Assembly (NCBI GenBank): GCA_018873245.2
Contig: JAEMBT020000009.1
Coordinates: forward strand, 16,983,794 to 17,047,793
Length of the DNA: 64,000 nt
Source: Archegozetes longisetosus
Lineage: Eukaryota > Arthropoda > Arachnida > Sarcoptiformes > Trhypochthoniidae
Direction of reading: 5' to 3'
The notes under the pieces are model-generated. The model made no database searches. It worked only from the letters and a program-made list of their open reading frames with translations, and was not told where the DNA came from. How positions within the stretch are numbered: position 1 is the stretch's first letter; each line of letters opens with the position of its first letter. Made by a program: the position numbers and the translations under genes. Positions 11,435-22,234 of this stretch are shown here, in pieces.

Positions 11435-12670
11435 TTAATAATGAGCAGAGCATGGTCCACGGTATGGTGTCGTAACACAAGGTTTAGATGTGGTGGACAT
11501 GTATGGAGCAGGTGTTGGGTATGCTTCAGATTTAGGAGTTGTATATGGAGTGGTATTGACCGTTGGTGGTTCATATGGTTTAGTGGACGTAGTTGTGGTC
11601 GCTTTAGTGGTGGTATTTGGAGTTGTGTATGGAGTAGTGTATGGAGTTGTGTATGGAGTAGTGTAGACTTTTGGTGGAGCTGATGTTGGTTTAGGGTAAG
11701 CTGGTGGTGTAGGTTTGGCTGGGGTTGGTGTTGGATAGGCTGATGTTGCGGGTGTTTCATATGGCTTGGTTGGTGCTGGTGTTTCGTATGGTTTGACTGG
11801 AGTTGGTGTTGGATAAGCTGATGGTGCGGGTGTTTCATATGGCTTAAATGGTGCTGGAGTTGGCTTTGTGTAAGCCGATGGTGTTGGTTTTTCGTAAGGC
11901 TTGGTTGGTGCTGGAGTTGGCTTTGTGTAAGCCGATGGTGTTGGTTTTTCGTAAGGCTTGGTTGGCGCTGGAGTTGGATAAGTTGGTGCTGGTGTTGGTT
12001 TAGGATATGCCGGTGGCGCGGGTTTTTCGTATGGCTTGGCTGGCATTGAAGTTGGATAAGCTGGTGCTGGTTTAGAATAAGCTGATGGTGCGGGTGTTTC
12101 GTAAGGTTTGGCCGGAGCTGGTGCTGGATAAGTTGGAGATGGCTTTGTATAGGCCGGTGGAGCGACATACGGTTTGGCAGTCGTATAAGGTTTTGGTTGT
12201 TTGACGTAAGGCTTGTATGTCGGGTAGATTTCATTTGAATAGGTCTTTGTTGTCAGATATACTGGTGAATAATCTTCTTTGTATTGTGGTTTGGCTGGAA
12301 CGTACTTCGGAGGACTTGGTGGCGGTGGTGGACGTAAATTTAGGAACGGATTAAATATAGGAATGAATGGAAAATGAGGCACTGGAATGTCAATCGGTCG
12401 TGGTTGAAATCTGAAGTTCCTGAATATAAAATGTCTTTTTTGCCTAAAATAGAGGAAACATTAGATTTGGGCAAACTTTTCATCAATCCATTAGTACTGA
12501 CCGATTCAGTTGTTTGATTTCATTATCGTCAAAGCCTGTAATCAAATTTGAAACCATTAGTAAAGATATCTAACCATACAATTAGTAATAAACTTTTGAA
12601 GCGAATACTACTCACAATTACTAATTGCTACCAATAAAGCAATGATTAAGGAATGGTTAACGAAAATCAT
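11435..12670 (-). CDS. Secreted proline-rich repeat protein (cuticle/extensin-like)
   Basis: Three coding exons on the minus strand: 12670-12616, 12535-12502 and 12443-11435, joined in consistent phase to give 365 residues. The short first exon encodes a signal peptide (MIFVNHSLIIALLVAISN). Exon 2 adds CFDDNEIKQLN. Exon 3 begins QKRHFIF and becomes almost entirely Pro/Thr/Tyr/Lys/Ala repeats. A core unit resembling KPYEKPTPSAYTKPTPAP occurs many times, followed by YTTP repeats (about residues 285-300) and a threonine run. Two cysteines near the C-terminus (PCVTTPYRGPCSAHY) may form a loop. Tyrosine- and proline-rich repeats suit a cross-linked extracellular matrix or cuticle, and the many Thr suggest mucin-type glycosylation. 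This role is inferred from composition. The GC-richer third-exon DNA reflects the proline codons. Confidence 0.85.
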
Positions 12671-13003
12671 TATAAAAATATTGATTTTCACTGAAAACAA
12701 AGTTATAGTTGAAATGAGAAAGTTTGATGTTTCAATTGAAGTGACTCGAGACAGAAAGCTTGAGAGCAAATGAAAGAAAAACAGAGAAGAAGACAATTTT
12801 TAAAGAGAAGAACAAGGGGGAAAGAATAGAGTAGTTAGACTGGAATTGGTCAGTGATTAGGATTATCAAACTGTCCACTAGTTATTAGAAAGAGAAAGTG
12901 ATAAGACATTGAACTTTCTGAGCTTTTCAACTTTTGCACCTGCAACACACATCTTATCATATGATGATAATAATCAGGATTAAGATTGAATTGAAATAAA
13001 TTT
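12671..13003. other. Intergenic interval
   Basis: About 330 bp between the start of the proline-rich gene and the 3' end of the chitin-binding gene, both on the minus strand. It should contain the promoter of the former and the polyadenylation region of the latter is just inside the preceding gene boundary. I see no other structure. Confidence 0.5.
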
Positions 13004-13657
13004 TTATTTAAGATAAACTATAATAAGATAAATATAATAATAGAGCACTTTAAACGTATTATAAACACTGCTATGAATTTTAATCTCAATTGTAAATGTA
13101 TATCCATTACTACACGAATCCGATCCCAAACTCTTATCTATCTTCGATCCAACAGGTGATTCACTACTTGTTTGTTCAGTTATCTTCTCAGTTGACATTT
13201 CTTCGACGATCAGGTTTTCATCAAAGGAGTTATTCTTGGATTTGGACTTAGATAGTTTGGAGTGAGTTAGTTTGTGGTCGGAGTGTTTGGAGTTGTGTTT
13301 GGAGGTGTCTTTGGAGTTGTGTTTGGAGCTGTCTTTGGAGTTTTCTTTCGAGTTGAGAGGAGAGTTCTGCATATCAAGAAAAATGGCTAAACATTCGGGA
13401 ACATTATGCAAGTCATCACATCTCTTGAGGTCGTGATTCCAATACTTGTCAGTGGGACAAAAGTTTCTTCTCCACCTGCCTTTATAACAGTCAACATAGA
13501 ATTTACAGTCACGACGAATGTATTCTCCGGGATGGCATGTGGTCAGAACCGGCATTTGTGTCGTTGCGTTATTATGAACTATTATAGGTTTCGCTGAAAC
13601 CAATTGCACAATAATTATCATTAATATAACTGTTCCAATACTCTTCATCTCTATCAT
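13004..13657 (-). CDS. Secreted protein with one type-2 chitin-binding (peritrophin-A) domain
   Basis: Single-exon protein of about 217 residues. The first in-frame ATG is at 13657 (MIEMKS); a second at 13648 gives a cleaner signal peptide, MKSIGTVILMIIIVQLVSA. A CBM14/peritrophin-A domain follows with all six cysteines in the family order: CHPGEYIRRDC, VDC, NFC, KRC and PEC, with the aromatic pattern FYVDCYKGRWRRNFCP. Such domains bind chitin in cuticle or the peritrophic matrix. After the domain comes a Lys/Ser/Asn/His tail of short tandem units (KENSKDSSKHNSKDTSKHN), then an acidic segment, a lone CSNGY cysteine and a hydrophobic C-terminus (about the last 20 residues) that could be a membrane anchor or a strand. 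Arthropod extracellular-matrix role inferred from the domain. Confidence 0.85.
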   Translation of the reverse strand: MIEMKSIGTVILMIIIVQLVSAKPIIVHNNATTQMPVLTTCHPGEYIRRDCKFYVDCYKGRWRRNFCPTDKYWNHDLKRCDDLHNVPECLAIFLDMQNSPLNSKENSKDSSKHNSKDTSKHNSKHSDHKLTHSKLSKSKSKNNSFDENLIVEEMSTEKITEQTSSESPVGSKIDKSLGSDSCSNGYTFTIEIKIHSSVYNTFKVLYYYIYLIIVYLK

Positions 13658-14667
13658 GTTAATCAGTTTGATTCCATACAGTATCAAATTATTGTTATTA
13701 TTGTTATTATTACTGCTTAGATGTGAAAGTTGTAAAAGAATAAAACGTTTGATTTGTATGCATAGAAATGACTGAAAAGTATTGATGAAATAAGTTGTGA
13801 AAAGTGCTCGGAATCGATACAGAGAGCCAATGAATGAAACAATAAGTTAGTGGAGCCAAAAGGCAACAAATCCCAAGTGACCACTACTGAAGGCATACCT
13901 TACAAATACCTTATAAATACCTATACTTTATAAATATATCAGTCGCCACCAAATCGTACCTCAAGGCTAACTATTTCATTGTTTCTTTAGATCGCCGAAA
14001 CTTTATTAATCGTTCGCTTCTTAAACCATTATATGCCTAATACTAGACTTAGTGAAAAGATTACCTCTGATAAAGCAGTTATGGCACCATTAATGGCACC
14101 ATATTTCTAACTAATTCTTAACTCCTTTCCATCAATTTGATTTTGTTTTTCTTTCATTTCTAGTTATAGTCCTTCTGTTATTTACTTCAAGTTTAGGATT
14201 GCTCATCAAAGTGTAACACTAGAGACATATGTTTTTTGTTAAGCTCATTAGACATGGATTTCAACTTTAAACTTGCACTTTAGATCAAAGTATGTGAGTG
14301 ACAATTACAGTGAAACATGTCTTACTTTACTGATATTTGAAAATCAGTTTAAGATCTGATAAAAATATATAAATATAACTTTTATTTACTTTTATAAACC
14401 GCTTAACTACATGTTCATTACATTGTTAGACAAGTCTTACTGTATTTAGCAATTATTTAAATGTTTTAAGTCAGGGACTGGTTTATCCACGTTGACATCA
14501 AGTTATTAGATTCAGTCAATTATCTGATTATCCAATTAATAATAATTATTATTAATTAGCAAAAAATATTTTACTCATTCAAATGCTATCAATAAAGTAA
14601 ATAATTTTAATATAGAAATAATGGTCAACATATTTATAACATTATTTGATGTTCATTTGATATTTAT
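13658..14667. other. Intergenic interval
   Basis: One kilobase between the chitin-binding gene start and the ORMDL stop. AT-rich with no coding signal or repeat that I can support; it should include the chitin-binding gene promoter. Confidence 0.5.
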
Positions 14668-16159
14668 TCAATATTTATTGATTCCGAAGAGCCGGACCTC
14701 ATGGAATTGAGGCAATTTGGGCAGTAAGACCAATAGAAGAGCCGAAAAATTGACCACAAAGTGGAATGAGTCGTATTTGGTATAAAAACTTGTCAGGAAA
14801 AACCTAGAAGTATTATACAAATGTAAGTTTTATTAGTAAGTTTTAAATAAGTTATCGCTTCAAGCCTTTTTCAGATCTAGGACATTTCATAAAATACATA
14901 TACAGAAGTTGTCTATCAGTCTAGTTAGACAAAACTCATATCAGACTAGACTGAGAATCACTACAATTCGTATAACACCCGGAATTGAGAATTAGTATTA
15001 GCCCTAAAGCGAGATAGTCAATCACATCGTGTGATGGCTAAAATAGGTTAGGCTTAGAGAATAACAACTCACAAAATGATTGGAACAACAGTTAAGAATT
15101 TACGAGTGGAAGTAAACTGAACGCCATCATCGATCTGTTCCCAATGTGTTAATGATCTAACTTTTCCCTGGTCTGCACTTTCCCATGGAGTGCCTTTCAG
15201 TAAATGAAGAAATATAAACATCACCTGAAATCAGAATAAGACTCATATCAGACTTATAACACTTATTATTAATAACTTTTTATGTAAAGTAATAAAATTG
15301 ATTTTTTTTTCTTCTAATCGATAGTCTTGTATGAGATATTGTTTGATATGTTACCATAAAGTCTATTCAATGCTTTTAAGTTAATTCAATTGAGATATTT
15401 ATTATATTGGATGAAGAAAAAATGCATTAACAGATGAACAAATAGGTTTTTGTTGTTTTTGTATCAGTAATACGGTTCCGCACTGCATTTAATGTATTAA
15501 TAATTCATATTATGTCGTTCAAACCTTTTTCATCTATCTATTAATAACTTTATTGAACGGCTTTTAATTTGAAATTTGAGAAATTCAGTTCAATTTGCTA
15601 ATAAATGTAGATTTAGTCGAGCATAACTTGTATCGTAATTGAATTAAAGTGACTCTAGACAAATAAGGACTAACACTAAAAACTTATTAATTAGTTTAGC
15701 CTAATTATCAAAGCAATAGTTTAGTCTAATTATCGTTACTATTGTTATCTTTTTAGGTGCATATTATAATCGAGTATTTAATAAAGTTTTTAATACTAAT
15801 CACTACTGTATTTAACAGTAAATACTTTTGAATTAAAGTTATTACGTAACAATAACGTTCAATTTCAATATAGTTTTCTACATTACTGGTTGATTGAACT
15901 GAAAATATTTATTAATTTTGACGCTTAAGTGTGGAAATAAAAAATAATTAAAACTATTACTAATAAAAATTAGAACAACAAATACCGCATTATGTATACA
16001 ATTAGTTAAGGTCCAAACCATCGCAACTGACAGGAACGGGTAAGACAAAAGAGCCAAATGAAGAATTAAAACACCACAAGAATAAGACAACCACATTCCT
16101 CTTGAGTTGAGCCACGATGAGTTTGGATTCACTTCTCCTGGAGTCCCGCCTAACATCAT
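14668..16159 (-). CDS. ORMDL: ORMDL sphingolipid biosynthesis regulator
   Basis: Three coding exons on the minus strand: 16159-15986, 15224-15073 and 14803-14668, giving 153 residues, exactly the length of human ORMDL3. Exon 1 carries [19 protein letters not shown] and [10 protein letters not shown]. Exon 2 carries [30 protein letters not shown] and [11 protein letters not shown]. Exon 3 carries [32 protein letters not shown] and the conserved C-terminal INKY. All family landmarks are present. ORMDL is a small multi-spanning endoplasmic-reticulum membrane protein that binds serine palmitoyltransferase and restrains it when ceramide is plentiful. Introns are GT-AG (761 and 269 bp). Two ATGs are adjacent (16159 and 16156); the first was chosen. 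Confidence 0.96.
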
Positions 16160-17195
16160 TTTCAACTATATCTTTATTATCATTAATTTGTTTTTGTATC
16201 AATAATTGCTATTTGTTGATGTTTTGTCTTCTTTTTGTCTTCTTTTTTGTCTTCTTTTTCTCTTCTTTTTCTCTTCTCTTTATTCTCCTTCCAGTTTAAT
16301 CTTCTTTTAATTCACTCTTCCTCTAACTGAATATTGTTTTTAACTTGAATTCGCACTTATCTACAATCTGTTGTCAGTCAAAATAACGCCAACAATTCTG
16401 TTGTTTTTTTTATGATCAGATGACAACATTGGTTTTTTATGATTTCTTGTTTTCTATCATTTAAAGGGGTGTTTGGATCGCAGTGAAAGTGCGCAAATAC
16501 CACGTTTTGGTATCTACTCAGTGGCGGAACCACTCCTACTAACACTAACTTATTTATTAATTAATTGCTATGGGTTTGTTTTTTATTTTTATTTTTATTT
16601 CTATTTTCTTTATTGTTTTTTAATTATTGTTCACAACTTCTATAGTTTGAAAAATGATTTTTGTCTTAAGTGTTTGAGTGATTTTTAATAAAGTTGATTT
16701 AGTATGAAATTTTGCTAACTTTGCTTATTTAATGAATGCTTAAACAACTTAATTCTACTCAATAGAGCCTTAGTTCATCAATTTTTCAACATAATTACCA
16801 TCAATTACGCCACTTATCTAACGGTTGGCAACAGAACCACAAAATCTATATTTAAATTATTAAATTGAGGGCACTTTATGTGAGGCACAAACTAAGTTTG
16901 AAAACAAGTTTGTGCATAGATTATGTGATTATTTTCGAAAATAAATTCTTGTTTTATTAGAACTCATATTCAATCCAAAGTTAACAGAACAAAACTTTAA
17001 CTTTTTATAAGATAATTATTGAAGTTTCTTAGAGTAAGAACTTGAAAAAACTTCAGATACTCTATAAAATTGCCTTTATATGAAGTTTGAATTCATAAAA
17101 TATTACTTAAGCTAAAACTTTCGTAATACTTGTTAACAATGAATAATCTTTTGAAACAGTCAATAGAAATACTAGAAATTCATTTTGCAAGCAAT
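16160..17195. other. Intergenic interval
   Basis: About 1 kb upstream of ORMDL. It contains a pyrimidine-rich stretch (TCTTCTTTTT units, about 16229-16290) next to the gene start, probably in the ORMDL 5' untranslated region or promoter, and T-rich sequence around 16578-16630. No gene supported. Confidence 0.5.
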
Positions 17196-17516
17196 TCAGT
17201 CACGAAACAGTGAAGCTCTCGGCTGAGTTCGTTTACGAGTATTCCTTTTTCTACTTCTTGCTTTACGACTAGACGATGTCCTTCTAGTAGTCTTGTTCGC
17301 AATGGCGTCATTGTATTTATCAATGGAGTCAGGAATACAACATTTGCTGAACTTAGCACAACACAAAATATTTCGAACTGAATTGGTTTCGATACCATCG
17401 CAAGTGTCGCACGCAGTCGTTTGACCAACAAATACAATAATAGCATTTGTCTTTTCAAATCTTGATATTATTATACAAATTATCAGAAAAGAAGCAAATA
17501 ATTTAATGGAAATCAT
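17196..17516 (-). CDS. Small secreted cysteine-rich protein with basic tail
   Basis: Predicted 106-residue protein from the ATG at 17516 (MISIKLFASFLIICIIISRF), which starts a strong signal peptide; longer upstream reading frame is AT-rich and unlikely to be used. The mature part has six cysteines in a compact region: CDTC, then CC and KCC (pattern C-x2-C-x13-C-C-x5-C-C), followed by a linker and a strongly basic tail (SSSRKARSRKRNTRKR) with several dibasic/tribasic sites. The pattern could be a disulfide-knotted peptide, antimicrobial peptide or hormone, but I do not recognise a family. No splice site inside is needed. The 485-bp foldback element lies just upstream of the start (about 200 bp). 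Confidence 0.55.
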   Translation of the reverse strand: MISIKLFASFLIICIIISRFEKTNAIIVFVGQTTACDTCDGIETNSVRNILCCAKFSKCCIPDSIDKYNDAIANKTTRRTSSSRKARSRKRNTRKRTQPRASLFRD

Positions 17517-17714
17517 GTTCAAAATGGATTCAAAGACAAATTGTTTGGAAATGAGACATAAGAATAGGATTTGAAGGACAAATAAATTTATGAATTTTAA
17601 ATAAAAATTTCCCTCAACTTCAAGTTCAAGCTTTTCTTTATGTACAATAAACTTATAATTATAAATATGAAACTTTATGCCAAATGGCATTACATAATAT
17701 AACACTAAACATTA

Positions 17715-18199
17715 GTTTGGTCAATAAATTTTGCGCATCCAGGTATTTACCGGTAATATTGTATAGTTAGAGACAAATACAAACTATCAAATGGAGGCCT
17801 TAGCCCCGAATTTCATCAATTTTCGTCTAATATTTAGTGCCTTAAGTCAAGTATCTTTAAACACTTTAAATATATGGATCTTAATAGAGAACAAATTCGG
17901 TCAAAGATTCTAATTATTGGAAAAGGAGACTGAAAAGGATGAATTCATGGTATTTTAGCCTCCTTTTCCAATAACAAGAAATCTTTGCCCGAATATGTTC
18001 TCGATTAAAATCCATATATTTAGAATGATTAAGGATACTCAATTTTTGAAAATTTTCAATTAAGGCGCTCGATATAGACGAAAATTGAAGTTCGAAACTT
18101 AAGCCTCCATTTGATTGTAGTTAGTATTTGTATCTAACTATACAATATTACTGATAAATACTAGTAAATACCTAGAGGCGCAAAATTTACTGACCAAAC
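17715..18199. mobile_element. 485-bp foldback MITE with TA target duplication
   Basis: Almost the whole element is two inverted arms of about 225-240 bp. Both ends read GTTTGGTCA inward, followed by AATTTTGCGC-type sequence, and each is flanked by TA (17713-17714 and 18200-18201). Further inverted matches include the ATATGGAT and TATTGGAAAAGGAG segments near the centre. The arms have diverged by point changes and small indels, so the copy is not brand new. TA flanks suggest the Tc1/mariner group. It sits between the cysteine-rich gene and the 3' end of the F-box gene, ending 79 bp from the latter's stop. Confidence 0.85.
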
Positions 18200-18277
18200 T
18201 AATATTAACATAAATGAGAAAATTATAACTAAAAATATTTATTTGGAAAGCATATAAAAAACTTAAAGCCTTTATTT

Positions 18278-20112
18278 CTAATCACTATCATTACTATTAT
18301 CAGAATAATATATCCCTATTGACTCCTCATCACTACTGGCTATTAATGATGACATCGAAGAGTCCGTGTCATCGTCCAGATCTATATTGATTTCGTCTTC
18401 ATCTTTAGTGATCTCAAGCTTCACATTGTCGGGAATTTTTGAGTTGACTTGATGTGAAGACAGTAGTCGAGTGTTAGAGAAGACTAAGTGAAATCGCTCT
18501 CTAGATCTTGAACTTGCAACTTGTAGACATCCCAGAAGTGCCTCTTCATCAACAAGTGGACAGTTCTCGACTTTAAAAACAGTCAATTTTGGATTGAGTT
18601 TAAGTAAATCAATGATGACTTGATTGGTAATGAAATCCTGTTTTCTTTGACCGCTAGTGTGATGGGTTTCAGTGATGGAAGTGTCGCCTTGTATTGTAAG
18701 CTTACGAACGTTCAGCATAGCTATCAATCCACAGCTTTCAGGTTTCAACTGAAAAAGTCCCGCAGAAATTCCTAACTCATCTAAATCAGGACACAACCGT
18801 TTCAAAACACTCAAAAAGGAATCGATATTAGGTGTAGACGAGTGCCAGTTGTTGTAGTCAATCATTCTCAAGACTCTTAGATGTGGTAAACCGTTGATCA
18901 TCTGCATTAAGGTGTTAGTGGTATATATACTGAAGCAGCCATTTATGCCACAGTGGTGTCTTCCATCGTCTATCAACTCAAGTACTTCTAGATTATGCAA
19001 TTTTTCAATATGTTTAATACACCCGATGTTGTTTTCATGTGTATTAATATCTCCCCCATTGAAACTACAATAAAACTCTTTCAGTTGGGGCATATTTTCA
19101 CAAATGATTCGCAATCCTTTCAGTTTAATTAAGTGAATCTTAAGTGTTGTCACATTCCTAGCATTGCCGCTGACCAGAGATGACACAAAACCTTCGTCCC
19201 AATACATGGACTCTCCAATCATTAATGACTTAATTTTGTTGCCAATGGTCTTAAGAGTATGTCCAGTGAATCGGGAGAGACGAAAGGCTCGGCTCCTATC
19301 GGTCCCAAAGTTAAAATGAACCAAATTTTGTAAATTAGTTATTATTATATGAACCAAGTCGTCGTCTAATTGACAGTTAGGAAGATCTAAATGACTCAGA
19401 TTTGGGTACTTTTCGACTAAATATTTGAAACCAACGAAAGTAAGCGATTCTTCGCCACACATAAAGTGAAGTTTTGTTATGTTCGGGCAATTGTTGGTCA
19501 AAATTGGAAGCATTGCGTCATTTGCTTTAACACCTTTTGGTTATTGGAAACGAGAGGAAAAAACAAAATATTAATAAGTTTTAATGAAAAATTTTGCTCT
19601 ACTATTGAAATAAAAGTTATAAAAGTTTAAAAAGAAAACAAAATAAGATGAAATATTGATATAATTAAAAGAAAATAAATATGGAACTTAAAAACATTAT
19701 AAAATGTACTATAAGATAATAAAAATAATAATAACCAATAAGAGTGAGAGACAATAATCTAGGCATTAATCGAACACATTTTTCAAAAACACTCAAATTG
19801 ATAAGCGAATCAACATTATCTTGATATTTATAAAAATATTGATCGGTGTTGGCACAATTAATAAGTTGGTTATAAACAAAGTTGCGTTCATTAGAGACGT
19901 AATGATCTAAAAAGAAGAGAAAAAGATAATTAAAAAAAAGGGGTAAAAATGGAAAAAATAAATGAAAAAAAAATAAATGGAAAAAAATAAATAACTAAAC
20001 CAATAGATTGGCGCCAATGTTTACAAACAAGACGATCGCGTAACAACTGTTTAAAAGGAAGCAAAGAGAAAATAATAGCTAAGCAGTCATCATTCAAGCT
20101 ATTAATATTCAT
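18278..20112 (-). CDS. F-box protein with leucine-rich repeats (FBXL type)
   Basis: Three coding exons: 20112-20001, 19906-19736 and 19533-18278, in consistent phase, 512 residues. Exon 1 holds an F-box at about residues 3-35 (LNDDCLAIIFSLLPFKQLL, then LVCKHWRQSI), the Skp1-binding module of SCF ubiquitin ligases. Exon 2 continues with YNQLINCANTDQYFY and VFEKCVRLMPRLLSLTLI. Exon 3 has irregular leucine-rich repeats (PNITKLHFMCG, YPNLSHLDLPNCQLDD, LHNLEVLELIDD, LPHLRVLRMIDY, CPDLDELGIS, NPKLTVFKVENCPLVD), which normally bind the substrate. The C-terminus is an acidic Asp/Ser tail. The donors GTTTAG and GTTATT are weak, so these boundaries are likely rather than certain. The substrate is unknown. 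Confidence 0.85.
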
Positions 20113-21099
20113 TATGAATCACAACTATGTACTAAATAACAATTGAATAATTATACTAATAAATCACTATTGTTATTCTATTTAAATCTCATTTAATTAT
20201 TGTTTATAATGTTTATAAATGTAAGTCATGTGATTTTAGAATGTGTTGCCATAGTATTGAAGCGCCATTTGTCAAACTTTTATTCTCAAAGTTTTCTCAA
20301 AGTATTAGAATCGTAGCCAATGGGCAACTGTTTCACTCCTACAGACTTTTCTTTAACTTAACTGTAAATCTGTATGAAAAACTTTGAAACTGCATTTATT
20401 TTACGAACTAATCGATTGCTTATTGTTGAACATTAATTGAAGACTTGATAAGAAACTAAAAGATATTGAATGTTGGTTAGTGTTTGGATCGACAGGTGTC
20501 AACACTTGATTAAAGACTTGAGCCCCAGACTAACTTAGCTACGGTAGTGATTGTTACTGATAGTTTAATAAACTTTTCAGTAATTATCGCTTAATTAAGT
20601 TTTAGTCTCTAAAGATTTGAATTAATAAAACTTTTGAGTTAACAATAGGAGAAAGCTAATTGAAAACTTTTAACGCATTCAACATAGATGATTATCATAA
20701 ATAACCATAAATAAATAGAGATAAAAGATTTGAATTTGTTATTTATTTATCCTTGTTTATTCTTAGGGGTAAAAAGTAAAAGTGAGTAATGTGAACAATA
20801 TGGCCGAAATTGATGAAAGTGAGTTAGATTGATGTATATGAAGTTGGACATATGCATTACATAAACATTGGAGGCATATATTGACTCTAAAAAGTAAATT
20901 GTCAATAAAGAATATTTCAACTAAACCCAAATATTCATAGTAAATCTATTCTCTATGTTTTCTCTGTTTGCTTTATGCACCATTAATAAACGAAAATGTT
21001 TATTATGATTATATTTTTTCAGTCAAGCATAATAGCAGTTAGACTGCTGTATGTAATGAAAAAGAGAAGGGATCGCGAAATCAGTCCATATGGTGGGCC

Positions 21100-21119
21100 G
21101 CGACCCAAAATCGGGTCGC
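21100..21119. repeat. GC-rich hairpin, possible transposon-end motif
   Basis: GCGACCC and GGGTCGC form a 7-bp stem with a six-base loop, preceded by GGTGGGCC. The combined motif resembles the reverse complement of a segment at about 29108-29128 in GPCR intron 1 and recalls ends of hAT-type elements. No complementary end or target duplication found. Confidence 0.35.
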
Positions 21120-21478
21120 ATAACATGCTTAACATTTTGCAATACGCTGTTGCCAATCCCCTGTAAGTGGACAGCGACTAAAAGATTCCATCAGCTACTG
21201 ATGTAGTAAACATCCTGAACTTTGTAAACATGAGAAATTGACAAATTCTAATGGGGTTAAGTTAAACACTGAATAATAAGCTATTGAGTAATAATCTTTG
21301 AATAGTTTGGTTAAGTATTTACACTAGGTGAAAGGACTAGAAAAGACCAGAACCAAGCTAATAAATAAGTTGGTAAACCATATTACTAAAATGCATTTGA
21401 CTTATGAGTGTAAGTGTAGCTAAAGCTTAATGGTCAAAATAAGACAAATTTCATACCTGGGAATTAAGATCTTATCGT

Positions 21479-21541
21479 AATCTAAGCTTATATCGCAATC
21501 TAAGTTTGTATCGCAATCTAAGTTTGTATCGCAATCTAATC
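21479..21541. repeat. 18-bp tandem repeat, about 3.5 copies
   Basis: Units of the form AATCTAAGTTTGTATCGC recur head to tail with few changes. Simple minisatellite upstream of the GPCR gene. Confidence 0.8.
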
Positions 21542-22234
21542 TTAAGAACAATCTCGAACATTCTCAGACAGAACAACATTATTAAGATTTTTAGCTATCA
21601 AGTGCAGGCATATAATTAAGATTGAAGTTTCTTTCATCAGGTTCAATGTATTGAAAACAGAATCATAATAAGACTTCTAATTAACTAGAATAACTTATAG
21701 AAAAATAGGTTCAGTTTTAATAAACTATAGAAAATATGAGATTACTTAATTAACTGTCAGTAAAATTAATTACTCACAAAATACTGAAATTAATACTTTA
21801 TATCGATTTGAGAAGAGAAGCAAGACAAAAGAGTTGCAGGTTTTATGAAGAGCAAGATAGACTTTGATTCGCTTCTGCGCTATTTTATTCTACTAAGTGA
21901 AAAATATTGGACGCAAGTGTTGGCAAAGTTGGTACCACTTATTCAGCTATAGCCGATCCACAGCTTCGTTCATTTATCTTATAGTTCGGTGAATGAAATT
22001 CAAACTTTTAAGATCTTTGTCAAAGTTTTCATTTTCAGTTCTGTGAATAACATACGAAGTAAAGTGATTTAGAATTTTATCATTAATCTAAATCAAGAGT
22101 GAATATATTATTCAATATATAATTTCTACCTTTGCTTTATGAGCCATGTATTTAGTTTGAGTTAAATAAGTTTGCTTTAAGTAATAGACAATCGCGTAAT
22201 AGATTGAAAGCTGTAAATTGACAAAAGTTTAATA

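Larger units (their letters stand above)
20113..22234. other. Intergenic interval
   Basis: Two kilobases between the divergent F-box gene and GPCR gene. Contains an 18-bp tandem repeat near 21479-21541 and a GC-rich hairpin at 21100-21119. No coding region supported; both promoters probably lie here. Confidence 0.5.

Noticed and set aside
11407-12234. Long His/Gln/Pro-rich frame opposite-phase to the proline-rich gene
   Set aside because: It is the same repeats read in another frame; the chosen frame links to a signal peptide through consistent splice phases.
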